Shown here: one piece after another, positions 32,508-40,659 of the stretch
Numbering within the stretch: position 1 is the first letter of the stretch
How the letters are laid out: each line of letters opens with the position of its first letter
The notes under the pieces: generated by a model
Seen by the model: only the letters and a program-made list of their open reading frames with translations
Told to the model about the DNA's origin: nothing
The model's database searches: none
Program-made: the position numbers and the translations under genes
Assembly: GCA_036504595.1 (NCBI GenBank)
Contig: DASXUX010000083.1
Location: 62,001-126,000, forward strand
Source of the DNA: DASXUX01 sp036504595
Lineage (GTDB): Bacteria; Planctomycetota; SZUA-567; H5-PLA8
Reading direction: 5' to 3'
DNA: 64,000 bases

Positions 32508-33482
32508 TTACTTCACCACAGGCCTCAACACCATGTTCCGGTAGTTCGCGCCGGTGTGGTCGCCCTGCAGGTAGATCGGCCCGGGCTTGAACTGATCGGA
32601 GGTCAGCGCGCCGCCAGTGCATCCCAGCAGCGGCTGGTTGTCGATGATCTTCTTGCCATTGAGAATGACCGTGACATACCGATCGACCAACGTGATGTCC
32701 ATCGTCTGCCACTCGCCCGCCGGCTTCTCCGCCGCCTCAGTGGGCTTGATGCGGCTGTAGATGGCGCCCATGTTGTGCGAATCGAGCGGTTTGCCGAAGC
32801 TGTCGAGCACCTGCACCTCATAGATTCCGCGCAGATAGACGCCGCTGTTGCCGCCCTTCGGAACGTTCGTCTCCAACTTCAGGTTGAAGTCCTCAAATTC
32901 AGCGACCGTGCGCAGGTTGCCGTAGTTCTTGTGAGGCTTGCCTTCTTCCTGAGCCGGGTTGTTGGTCAGCACGCCGTCCTTTACCGACCAGCCGCTCACC
33001 GCGCCGGGGTTGACGAGCTTCCAGCCTTCGAGGTCCTTTCCGTTGAACAGGGTGACCGGCTCGCCAAACTTGACCTTCGACAAGTCCGGCGCCGGCGGCA
33101 GCGGCGGAATGCGCTTGCCGGTGAAGTCCGCTTTGCCGAACTCCGCCTGCCCCGGCTTCGACTTCACCGTCGTCAGCTTCAGGTTTTCGCCATCGATCTT
33201 CGCGGTGATCGTCTCGGTCGTGATCTCCTCTTTGTTCTTGTACAAGCGCGTGAGCGTCAGCGTATCGCCTTCCACCTTTGCGCTCTGAACAGGAAGAACG
33301 CTGCCGCCGCCCCAGAGAAGGCTCCCCGTCAGCTTGCCATCGGCCTCCACCACGCCCAGCCAGCCGGCGCCGCCGCCGGGAATCGTCAGAGCCCAATTTC
33401 CGATGAATGGATTGGCGTTATCCGCTGCGGTTGCGGCGATGGCCAGGACGGTCAGAGCGATTGCTGTCGTAATCGAACGCAT
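32508..33482 (-). CDS. Secreted DUF1080 (3-keto-disaccharide hydrolase) domain protein
   Basis: 324 residues. Signal peptide (1-20), an N-terminal beta domain (about 22-125; a small lipocalin-like sheet) and a C-terminal DUF1080/PF06439 domain (about 140-324). Motifs include LFNGKDLEGWKLV, GGNSGVYLRGIYEVQVLDS and YRNMVLRPV. PF06439 is now named 3-keto-disaccharide hydrolase; members cleave 3-keto-glycosides made by Gfo/Idh/MocA enzymes. ATG 33482 follows GGAGG; the longer upstream frame is repeat-derived. It fits functionally with the oxidoreductase/isomerase cluster to the left, although it is a separate leftward transcript. Confidence 0.93.
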   Translation of the reverse strand: MRSITTAIALTVLAIAATAADNANPFIGNWALTIPGGGAGWLGVVEADGKLTGSLLWGGGSVLPVQSAKVEGDTLTLTRLYKNKEEITTETITAKIDGENLKLTTVKSKPGQAEFGKADFTGKRIPPLPPAPDLSKVKFGEPVTLFNGKDLEGWKLVNPGAVSGWSVKDGVLTNNPAQEEGKPHKNYGNLRTVAEFEDFNLKLETNVPKGGNSGVYLRGIYEVQVLDSFGKPLDSHNMGAIYSRIKPTEAAEKPAGEWQTMDITLVDRYVTVILNGKKIIDNQPLLGCTGGALTSDQFKPGPIYLQGDHTGANYRNMVLRPVVK

Positions 33483-33550
33483 TGTGTTCCTCCAAAAGCG
33501 AGTATGTTTGCGGAAAAGATATCCTGTTAAAGGCGTTGGAGCAACTCCGA

Positions 33551-33621
33551 GTAGCGCAATCCTCCTGGATTGCATGCTGTTCTCCCCTCCCCGCTTCGGG
33601 GAGGGGTCGGGGGAGGGGTTA
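33551..33621. repeat. Composite hairpin repeat (second copy)
   Basis: GCAATCC-tcct-GGATTGC (hairpin, 33555-33573) is followed by 'cccctccccgcttcggggag' and 'gggggaggggtta', as at 20029. It lies just upstream of the DUF1080 gene start region and downstream of the next leftward gene. Confidence 0.88.
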
Positions 33622-33626
33622 CTTGA

Positions 33627-34598
33627 TCACGGCGCCGCTTTCGGGAAGAACTTGCTTAGGAAATTCAAGGTGGTTCCCGTGAACGTAAACGACTCTCGAT
33701 CGGGGACGCCGCGCGACGGCACATCGTCCCAGCTTTGGACCACGACCTGCTCCGGATGGCCGTCCACGATCGCATAGTTGGCGCCCTGCTGAAGGATCGC
33801 GCTGAAACAGAAGGTGTCGTCGGCCATGTTTTTCTTTTTGAAACCCACGTAGCCGGACGGCCAGTAGATCAGGCTGAAGGGCAACTTGCGTTTGCGGCAC
33901 TCCATCTCCAGCTTGCGGACTTCGCGCCACGTGCCGTTGCTTTGGGCCGCGAAACAGATCCAATTCACATCCAGCCGGTAGAAGTCAAGGCCTCGAACGT
34001 TCAGTTCGGCGAGCCGCTTTTGGAGGCCATCGATCCACATAACATGATCTGGAATGGCGATGGATGGATAGGTCTCGATGTCGCCGATGAGCACTTGGGG
34101 ATAGTTTTTGCGAACCAGCGCGATAAACGCGGCAGTTTCTTCCATAGCGTAACTGTCCGGCTTATGGATTTGCTCGCGCGCACAACAAAGCGGTTCGTCC
34201 ATGGCGATGGCGTAGATGTCCAGGCCCAATGCCTGAAAACGGTCCCATTTCTTTCGCTGGATATTGAATGTCTTCTCGCCAGTCTCGCCCCAAGGCTTAA
34301 CGGCTCCGACTTCCAAGCCAAACTTCAGCTTCCACTCCTTGAGTTGGGCGAACCAGGTTTTGAGTTCGTCGTCCGTGAACTGCTTGCCCAGCACGTGGTC
34401 GGCATAGCAGAGCACGTCGATCATCGAGCGGGTTTGTTTCCAGTCATCCGGCTTCTCGAAAAGTTCGCGGAAGACCTTGCCGTTCTCAAGACCCGGCGGT
34501 CCCATCCAGACTTCGGGCCGCTTGGGTGACTCAGCACCGCGCACCGCACAGGACCAGGCCAGGACGAAACAACACACGACTGCCAACCGAATGTGCAT
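33627..34598 (-). CDS. Secreted protein, probable glycoside-hydrolase-like TIM barrel
   Basis: 323 residues with a signal peptide (1-21). Alternating beta/alpha pattern with acidic residues at strand ends (LDIYAIAMDEP, about 128-138; QVLIGDIETYP; LDFYRLDVNWICFA) resembles a TIM-barrel hydrolase such as those with DUF4434- or GH-like folds. I do not recognise the exact family. ATG 34598 has AAGGGT upstream. It is in tandem with the DUF1080 gene on the same strand, with a 144-base repeat-bearing gap. Confidence 0.75.
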   Translation of the reverse strand: MHIRLAVVCCFVLAWSCAVRGAESPKRPEVWMGPPGLENGKVFRELFEKPDDWKQTRSMIDVLCYADHVLGKQFTDDELKTWFAQLKEWKLKFGLEVGAVKPWGETGEKTFNIQRKKWDRFQALGLDIYAIAMDEPLCCAREQIHKPDSYAMEETAAFIALVRKNYPQVLIGDIETYPSIAIPDHVMWIDGLQKRLAELNVRGLDFYRLDVNWICFAAQSNGTWREVRKLEMECRKRKLPFSLIYWPSGYVGFKKKNMADDTFCFSAILQQGANYAIVDGHPEQVVVQSWDDVPSRGVPDRESFTFTGTTLNFLSKFFPKAAP

Positions 34599-34946
34599 TT
34601 CCGCGGACCCTTTCTTCGTGAATCGATTGAACGCTCGCCCGTAGATCGTCGGCTCAAGCTAGCGCGCTGTAAAATGTAAAACTCTGCTTGAGCACCGCGC
34701 AAGAAAACGGCGAGTGTTTCATGATCGGTAGGGGATTCTATAGCCCGTGCCCGTACTTCCGTTTTTCTGGGAATTCACTGCTTCGCCGCCCGACACCTTT
34801 GACGGGCGGAATCTGGCGGGTAAGTTCTCGTTGCCAGAAGTCTTCATGAACGAGACCACGGGCACGACTGTGGGCGGCAGCGGCGAACGGAATGCTCGCA
34901 GAGGTTCCGCGCCAGTAGCATAATTCAGCGCAGGATTGGACCGCAA
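34599..34946. other. Divergent intergenic region
   Basis: It separates the secreted TIM-barrel-like gene from the rightward membrane-protein gene. Apart from the small frame at 34747 I see no repeat element, RNA gene or clear promoter. Confidence 0.5.
34747..34923 (+). CDS. Possible small protein of 58 residues
   Basis: GTG 34747 to TAA 34923 encodes a peptide beginning MPVLPFFWEFTASPPDTFDG, with aromatic and proline residues in the first half and a Gly/Arg/Ser-rich end. There is no good ribosome-binding site. It could be a short leader, the remnant of a larger gene, or chance. It ends 23 bases before the membrane-protein gene. Confidence 0.25.
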   Translation: MPVLPFFWEFTASPPDTFDGRNLAGKFSLPEVFMNETTGTTVGGSGERNARRGSAPVA

Positions 34947-37055
34947 ATGCAAAGTCCGAGCACACCGGCGAGCATCATCAAAGAAATCTACACGCGCCGC
35001 ACGGGCATGTTTGGACTGCTGCTGCTGGGCACCTGCGTGCTGTTGTATGCGAACTGGCGCGCGCCGCTGCACAACTTCGACGACGTGCCGCATCTTTATC
35101 ACGCGTTCGGCTATTCCTGGCGCGAATGGTTCGAGCCCAAGCCCTCGATCTCGTACAACCCTGTGGCGATGTTCTCCTGGGCGGTGGACTTGAAGCTCTT
35201 CGGCGACGGGCGCTCGCCGGCCGACGGCCAGCCGCTCGATCTGGGGCCTGGTCCGGATGGCCAGCGGCGCAAGGCGATCACGACGCCGCCGCCCGGCCCG
35301 TTCCCGTTCGCGGTGCCGCCGGCCTGGGGCATGCGGCTGATGAACGGGCTTTATCACCTGCTTGCCGGATATGTGCTCTGGCTGCTGCTCAGGCGACTTG
35401 AGGCCGGCGAGGGCATGTCGGCGCTGATCGCGCTGCTGTGGGTGGCGCATCCGATGGCCTGCGAGTCGGTGGCGTGGGTTTGCGAGCGCAAGAACGTGCT
35501 CGTAGCGCTGTTCGGATTCGCGGCGCTGTGGGCGTGCGCCGAAGGGCGAAGGACGAAGGGCGAAGTGCGAAGGGCGGATGATTCGTCCTTCGCACTTCGT
35601 CCTTCGAACTTCGTCTGGTGGCGCTGGCCGGCGGTCGCGGTGTTCTACACGTTGGCGATCTTGAGTAAGTCGAGCGCGGCGGGGCTGCTGCCTTTGCTGG
35701 CCGTGCTGGCGGTCATCGATCCGGGCGCACGAACGCATTCGACGAAAAGCGTGCGCCGCTGGCTGGAATTGGCGCTGGGGCTGGCGGTGCCGGTCGCGAT
35801 CACCGTGATCGTTTCGCGCGCGACAATGGCGACGCACGTCTACGACGTGGTTCCGCCGCCGGGCGGCAGTGTCTGGACGGCTGTGCTCACCGACACTGAG
35901 ATCTTCGCACGATACATTAAGAACATTCTTGTGCCGCTGGACCTGAGTTTCTTCTATGGCGTGCAGCCGGTGCTTTCGTTGTCCGATCCGCGTCCGTGGA
36001 TGTACGGAACGCTGCTGGTGCTGATCTGCGGCGGCAGCATTTGGCTGGCGGAGCGTGAGCGTCGGCCGCTCGCGCTTTTGGGCCTGTGCTGGTTCTTCTT
36101 CGCGCTCGCACCGAATGCAAATCTGGTCGGCGTGCCGTATTGGATGCAGGATCGCTATGTGTACCTGGCCGCGCCGGGTTTCCTGCTGATGTTCTGCTGC
36201 GGATTGCAGGGCCAGCTGCGCTACGTTCCGGATTTTGCGCCGCGTGTGCCGGCCGCGGCGTGCGCAGGGGTGGGCGTCATCGCGCTGCTGGGCGCTTTTC
36301 GAGCGCCGTTGTTCGAACATTCGGATTACTACCTGCTGGATGCGGTCGCGCGACAGCCCGATTCGGCGATGGCGCGCTTGCAGGCCGCCGAAGTTCTCAA
36401 GCTGCGCTTTCATCGGTACTCGATGGCCGGCGACATGCCTAATCCCGCCCTGGCTCGATTGAGCGCAAAGACGCTAGTATCGCTTTACGAGGGGATCGAG
36501 GCGTGCCCCGATTTGCGCTGCCACATCGACGCCTTCACGGTTCGAGTCCGTCGCGCCGAGGCGCTGCTGTCGCTCGATCATTGGCAGGAAAGCCGCGCGG
36601 CTTTGGGAACTGTGCCGCCGCGGGACGCGACGATGCTGACGACGGTCGATGAACAGGGGCGGAAGCTCGCGCGCGGGCGGATGGAACAGAGCAGCGGATA
36701 TTTGCCGCGCACGCTGGCGACGGCGTGGGGAATCGTTGGCGAAAGCGAACTTCGGCAGTCGGGACAGAAGGATCTGCCGCTGGCTCAGCGCATCGAGCAC
36801 ACCGAGCAGGCGATCGCAACGGCGGACGAATCGATCAACGTCGTTCCGCACGATTACACCGCGCACGTTCTGAAAGGCCGCGCGCTGATTTGCCTGGCCG
36901 ATTTGTTCGCCGAAGCGCAGGATATGGAGACGGCGCTGCAACACTACGAAACGGGCATCTCCGTGCTGAAGAGCGTCCCGCCCGGATCGCGATCGTTCAT
37001 CGCGGCGCGCATGATCGTGGAGAATGTTGGGCCACCGGAAGGTCCGAGGCGGTGA
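34947..37055 (+). CDS. Polytopic membrane protein of the TMTC/TPR glycosyltransferase-like family
   Basis: 702 residues with about ten predicted membrane segments in the first ~460 residues. HPMACESVAWVCERKNVL (about 169-186) is the hallmark loop of bacterial TMTC-like proteins, GT-C-fold candidates for lipid-linked sugar transfer. NFDDVPHLY (about 43-51) is the acidic loop after the first helix, a usual catalytic position in GT-C enzymes. The C-terminal ~240 residues are soluble and TPR-like. A word repeat in frame (about 199-221; EGRRTKGEVRRADDSSFALR) lies in a loop after the fourth segment. ATG 34947 is used. Role: probable protein or lipid glycosylation in the inner membrane (inference). 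Confidence 0.82.
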   Translation: MQSPSTPASIIKEIYTRRTGMFGLLLLGTCVLLYANWRAPLHNFDDVPHLYHAFGYSWREWFEPKPSISYNPVAMFSWAVDLKLFGDGRSPADGQPLDLGPGPDGQRRKAITTPPPGPFPFAVPPAWGMRLMNGLYHLLAGYVLWLLLRRLEAGEGMSALIALLWVAHPMACESVAWVCERKNVLVALFGFAALWACAEGRRTKGEVRRADDSSFALRPSNFVWWRWPAVAVFYTLAILSKSSAAGLLPLLAVLAVIDPGARTHSTKSVRRWLELALGLAVPVAITVIVSRATMATHVYDVVPPPGGSVWTAVLTDTEIFARYIKNILVPLDLSFFYGVQPVLSLSDPRPWMYGTLLVLICGGSIWLAERERRPLALLGLCWFFFALAPNANLVGVPYWMQDRYVYLAAPGFLLMFCCGLQGQLRYVPDFAPRVPAAACAGVGVIALLGAFRAPLFEHSDYYLLDAVARQPDSAMARLQAAEVLKLRFHRYSMAGDMPNPALARLSAKTLVSLYEGIEACPDLRCHIDAFTVRVRRAEALLSLDHWQESRAALGTVPPRDATMLTTVDEQGRKLARGRMEQSSGYLPRTLATAWGIVGESELRQSGQKDLPLAQRIEHTEQAIATADESINVVPHDYTAHVLKGRALICLADLFAEAQDMETALQHYETGISVLKSVPPGSRSFIAARMIVENVGPPEGPRR
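35541..35613. repeat. In-frame inverted word repeat inside membrane-protein gene
   Basis: Phrases 'gaagggcgaaggacgaaggg' and 'cgtccttcgcacttcgtcct' face each other across a short loop. The vocabulary is the same as the intergenic repeat at 24895. The reading frame stays open. Confidence 0.85.
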
Positions 37056-37176
37056 GGGGTCTGGCGGGCGTGCGGCGGCGAAGAGTTTCGTGCATGTTCC
37101 GTATCTTCGTTTTTCTGGCCTTCCTGGGTAAAGTGGGTACTGTCAACGTTACATCCCCACTACGGAGGACCCGCCG

Positions 37177-40100
37177 ATGCGTCGCCTGTCGCTGATGGTC
37201 CTGATTCTCTTTGCCGGTCTCCTTCCTGCCGCGGATGCGGAACCGTACGCTCTGGTCATTGTCCGCGGCGGCAGTGGCGTTGTTTCTGTTCCGGTTGACC
37301 TGGCAGAACTTGGCAAGGCCTGCGGTGTCGCGAGCACCACCGCGCCCTTCGTAGCCCAGGAGACTCCCGCCGGCCTGGTCGCCCTGCACAGCCAGTTTGA
37401 CGTGCCGCCCAACGTGGCCAGCGGCCTGCTTTCGTTCTTTCTTTCGGAGCACCTTCCAGAAGCGCGCGTGCGCGTGTACCTGACGGAGGCACATCCGAAG
37501 CTTCCGGCTCCCACAAAGGCCGGCTTGCTGAGCGTGGAGGGCCGTTTCGTTATTCGCGGGCACGGCTTTGTCGCCACACACGATCCCACGCGCGCGAGCG
37601 GGTTGCCATCCCTCCAGATCGCCGGCAAGACAATCAACGCCACCTTCGCCGATCGCCTCCACGACCCGGCCACCGGCAGCTTTCTTCTGCGTGAGGACCG
37701 CGGTGCGACCGTTCAGTTTCTCACGCAAGGCCCGCTTCTGACACGCGTCATAGTCCACGCGCACTACACACAAAACGGGAAGCGCCCGCCATCTGAGCCC
37801 GAAGCGACGTACGTTTTCACCTATACGGCCGGTTCGCCGCTCGTGCGCGTGGACGCCACCATTTCGCAGCGCGAGCCTTTCGCGTGGAACGAACTGCATC
37901 TGCTCGAACTGGACTTTCGCGAGTCCACATTCGCCGACTGGGCAACGGGCGAGCCGTGGAGCACCGGCAAGCTGAAAGGCGACAAGAAAAGCTACCGCGG
38001 CAATCAGTGGGCTGCGCTGAGTGATGGCAAGATTGGAGTGGGCGTCCTCAGCGGCGAGACTAACAGCGTCTACGATGGCGACCGCGACTACATGTACGTC
38101 CACGGGCCGTGGGTTCATTGGGCCGAAAAAGATCGCCAAATGTCCGCGAGCCTCTGGTTGGGGAGCGCCGAGAGCGCCGATCAGGTTTTTCGCGGTATTC
38201 AAGAAAGCGCGAAACACGCCGGCGCGCCCGAAGTCATCGTCACATTGCCGCAGCTCGAATCGCAACGCGAAAAGATCAAGCAACTCATCTCCGCCTTGCC
38301 GCGCGGTCAGCGCCGCGGCCGCTTCGCATGGGCGCTCGATCAGCTTCAGCGCATGGGCGAACATCTTCCCTTGAAACTGACGATGCACGCGTCCGCCGAA
38401 ATGCTGAGTGCACTGGAGAAGGGTGGGGATGCCGCCGAAGCATTCCCGTGGCTCAATGCGATGCGAAGCGGCCCAGGAACCAAGCTGATCTTTCCCGGCC
38501 CGGTCATGCTCGAAAACGGCCGCGTCGGCATCGGCATCTCGCAGCAAAAGGGATCGGCGATCGCTCTGACCAGCGTCTACGACTTCGATTCCGAAACAGA
38601 AATGATCGCGCAAAACGCAGCGCCGCTGTGGCGGATCGAGCTGCAGGACGCCGACGGAAAAACGCAGACGATCACCCCGGCCGATTGCAGCGGCAGCCTC
38701 AAGAAGAGCGACGACAAGCTCACCCTGCAGTGGCATCACGCCGTAGACATAAAGTGCGAGGTCAAACTCGATGGCCCGCGCGCCACGTGGTCGTTCAACG
38801 TCGATAACGAAAGCAAGAGTTGGAGCATCTCGCGCGTCACGTTTCCGCAAGTTTCGCTCGGCCAGATCGGCTGCGCCTGCACCGACGACAAATTCGTTTA
38901 CCCGCACGTGTCCGGGCAGTTGGTGGATGCGCCGCTCACGAAGCCCTTCCGCTACACCGGCACCTACCCGTCCTGCAACGGCACGCTTCAATTCTTCGCG
39001 CATTATGATGAACACTGCGGCATCTATCTCGCCGCGCACGATCCGCTCGCCTGCACGAAAGAACTCTGCGCTGAGCACGCATTCGGTTCCCCTCTCCCCC
39101 GCGAGGGAGAGGGGTTAGGGGTGAGGGGGCTGAACTGCTCGTTCATCATTCCTGCTGAGAACATTGGCGTTCCAGGCAACCGCTTCCGCCTCAGCGGTCA
39201 GTCCGTGATGGAAGTCTTCCACGGCGACTGGTTTGATGCCGCGCAAATCTACAAACGCTGGGTCGAAACCGAAGCTAAGTGGCGGCCCGATCAGAACCGC
39301 GACCGTAAGGGAGCGGACCTAAAGGAACGCACCGACACGCCGCAGTGGATGCGCGACCTGCCGCTCTGGGCCATCACCGGCGGCGACGCGCAGCACGTCG
39401 TCAAGGTGATGAAGGAATTCCGCGAATACATGGGCGTTCCGGTGGGCGTGCATTGGTATACGTGGCACCAGATTCCCTTCGACAACAGCTACCCGCACTA
39501 TTTCCCGGCGAAGCCCGGCTTCCCTGAAGGCGTGCGCGAACTTCAAGCCGCCGGCGTGCGCGTCATGCCCTACATCAACGGCCGGCTATGGGACACTGGT
39601 CTCGATGATTTCAAAGAAACTGCCATCACCGCCGCAACCAAAGACGCCAAAGGCAAAGCCTACATCGAAGAGTACGGCTCCGGCCGCAAACTCGCGCCGA
39701 TGTGTCCGGTCACACCGCTGTGGCAGAAGACAGTGCAGGACATCGTTCTGCGATTGCTCGGACCCGAAGGCGGCGTGGACGGCGTGTACATCGATCAAGT
39801 CGCCGCCGCCGCGCCCTGCCTGTGCTTTGACAAGTCGCACGGCCACCCGCTCGGCGGCGGTCACTGGTGGACGACCGACGGCTACTGGAAGATGCTCTCC
39901 AGTCTGCGCTCCGAAATGAAAAGCCGCTTTCCCGATCGCATGCTGACCACCGAATGCAACGCCGAACCGTACGCGCGCTTCTTCGACGCGTACTTGACCT
40001 GGAACTTCCAATACCAGGATCAAATCCCGCTTTTCTCCGCAGTCTATGGCGGAAAGCTGCTCATGTTCGGCCGAGCTTACCGCGGCGGCCCGACCAAGGA

Positions 40101-40602
40101 CCTCGCGCTGCGGATGAAAGCCGCGCAAAGCCTCGTCTACGGCGAACAAATCGGCTGGTGCGACCCCAGCGTGATCAAGGAGCCCGTCGGCGGCCCGTTC
40201 ATGCGCCGCATGGCCCGCCTGCGCTACGCCCTTCGCGATTATCTCAGCGCCGGCGAGATGGCCCATCCACCGAAGCTGCGCGGCGAGATCCCGACAGTCA
40301 CCGCCGACTGGCAGTGGTCCGGCACATGGAATGTCACCGACACCGAGATTCAAACCGGAGCCTGGCATGCCCGCGACGGCCGTTTGGCACTGATCTTCGT
40401 CAGCGTGACGGATAAGGAGCTCAGCACCGAACTCGATTTCTCCGCAGAGCGCTACGGCTTCAAGCCCGGCGCGAAACTCAGCGTCTCCGTTCGCACCGAG
40501 GACGGCGCGCAACCCGCGACCGAACAGCCCGCATCGTTCCGCCGCAAGCTCGTGCTTCCGCCGTATCAGGCAATTGTCCTGGAGGTGAAGGTCGGGCCAT
40601 AG
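37177..40602 (+). CDS. Secreted DUF6259-type glycoside-hydrolase-like protein
   Basis: 1141 residues: signal peptide (1-21), a large beta-sandwich N-terminal region (about 22-600) and a TIM barrel (about 730-1040) with WYTWHQIPFDNSYPHYFP and GVDGVYIDQVAAAAP (Asp873 at a strand end, a candidate catalytic acid). A C-terminal beta domain closes the protein. The arrangement matches DUF6259 proteins, which are related to alpha-retaining glycosidases. Two mobile repeats lie in frame: SPLPREGEGLGVRG (about 638-651) and QNRDRKGAD (about 706-714), both between the sandwich and the barrel. ATG 37177 follows ACGGAGG. Substrate unknown; probably an extracellular polysaccharide enzyme. Confidence 0.86.
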   Translation: MRRLSLMVLILFAGLLPAADAEPYALVIVRGGSGVVSVPVDLAELGKACGVASTTAPFVAQETPAGLVALHSQFDVPPNVASGLLSFFLSEHLPEARVRVYLTEAHPKLPAPTKAGLLSVEGRFVIRGHGFVATHDPTRASGLPSLQIAGKTINATFADRLHDPATGSFLLREDRGATVQFLTQGPLLTRVIVHAHYTQNGKRPPSEPEATYVFTYTAGSPLVRVDATISQREPFAWNELHLLELDFRESTFADWATGEPWSTGKLKGDKKSYRGNQWAALSDGKIGVGVLSGETNSVYDGDRDYMYVHGPWVHWAEKDRQMSASLWLGSAESADQVFRGIQESAKHAGAPEVIVTLPQLESQREKIKQLISALPRGQRRGRFAWALDQLQRMGEHLPLKLTMHASAEMLSALEKGGDAAEAFPWLNAMRSGPGTKLIFPGPVMLENGRVGIGISQQKGSAIALTSVYDFDSETEMIAQNAAPLWRIELQDADGKTQTITPADCSGSLKKSDDKLTLQWHHAVDIKCEVKLDGPRATWSFNVDNESKSWSISRVTFPQVSLGQIGCACTDDKFVYPHVSGQLVDAPLTKPFRYTGTYPSCNGTLQFFAHYDEHCGIYLAAHDPLACTKELCAEHAFGSPLPREGEGLGVRGLNCSFIIPAENIGVPGNRFRLSGQSVMEVFHGDWFDAAQIYKRWVETEAKWRPDQNRDRKGADLKERTDTPQWMRDLPLWAITGGDAQHVVKVMKEFREYMGVPVGVHWYTWHQIPFDNSYPHYFPAKPGFPEGVRELQAAGVRVMPYINGRLWDTGLDDFKETAITAATKDAKGKAYIEEYGSGRKLAPMCPVTPLWQKTVQDIVLRLLGPEGGVDGVYIDQVAAAAPCLCFDKSHGHPLGGGHWWTTDGYWKMLSSLRSEMKSRFPDRMLTTECNAEPYARFFDAYLTWNFQYQDQIPLFSAVYGGKLLMFGRAYRGGPTKDLALRMKAAQSLVYGEQIGWCDPSVIKEPVGGPFMRRMARLRYALRDYLSAGEMAHPPKLRGEIPTVTADWQWSGTWNVTDTEIQTGAWHARDGRLALIFVSVTDKELSTELDFSAERYGFKPGAKLSVSVRTEDGAQPATEQPASFRRKLVLPPYQAIVLEVKVGP
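39089..39131. repeat. In-frame SPLPREGEGLGVRG element, 43 bases identical to 20066-20108
   Basis: The element is intergenic at 20066 but coding here. The inner 'cccctctcccccgcgaggga' forms a hairpin. The reading frame continues through it. Confidence 0.93.
39291..39316. repeat. In-frame 26-base element identical to 19082-19107
   Basis: It begins tcagaaccgcgaccgtaagg. It is translated here as part of QNRDRKGAD, and is non-coding downstream of the ThuA gene at 19082. Confidence 0.88.
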
Positions 40603-40607
40603 AAGTC

Positions 40608-40642
40608 TGTACTCTGCGCCCTCCGCGTCCTCTGCGGTGAGC
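40608..40642. repeat. Word repeat half-copy (ctctgcgccctccgcgtcct)
   Basis: The phrase is the single-arm form of the inverted repeat at 23529. It lies between two tandem genes, 18 bases before the next start. Confidence 0.7.
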
Positions 40643-40659
40643 CGTTTCGGAGAACAGCC

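Noticed and set aside
34719..36413. 564-codon antisense open frame
   Set aside because: Extremely Arg/His/Gln-rich and antisense to clear membrane segments of the TMTC-like protein.
36997..39078. 693-codon antisense open frame
   Set aside because: Shadow of the DUF6259 gene; no motif and the start lies inside the real gene.
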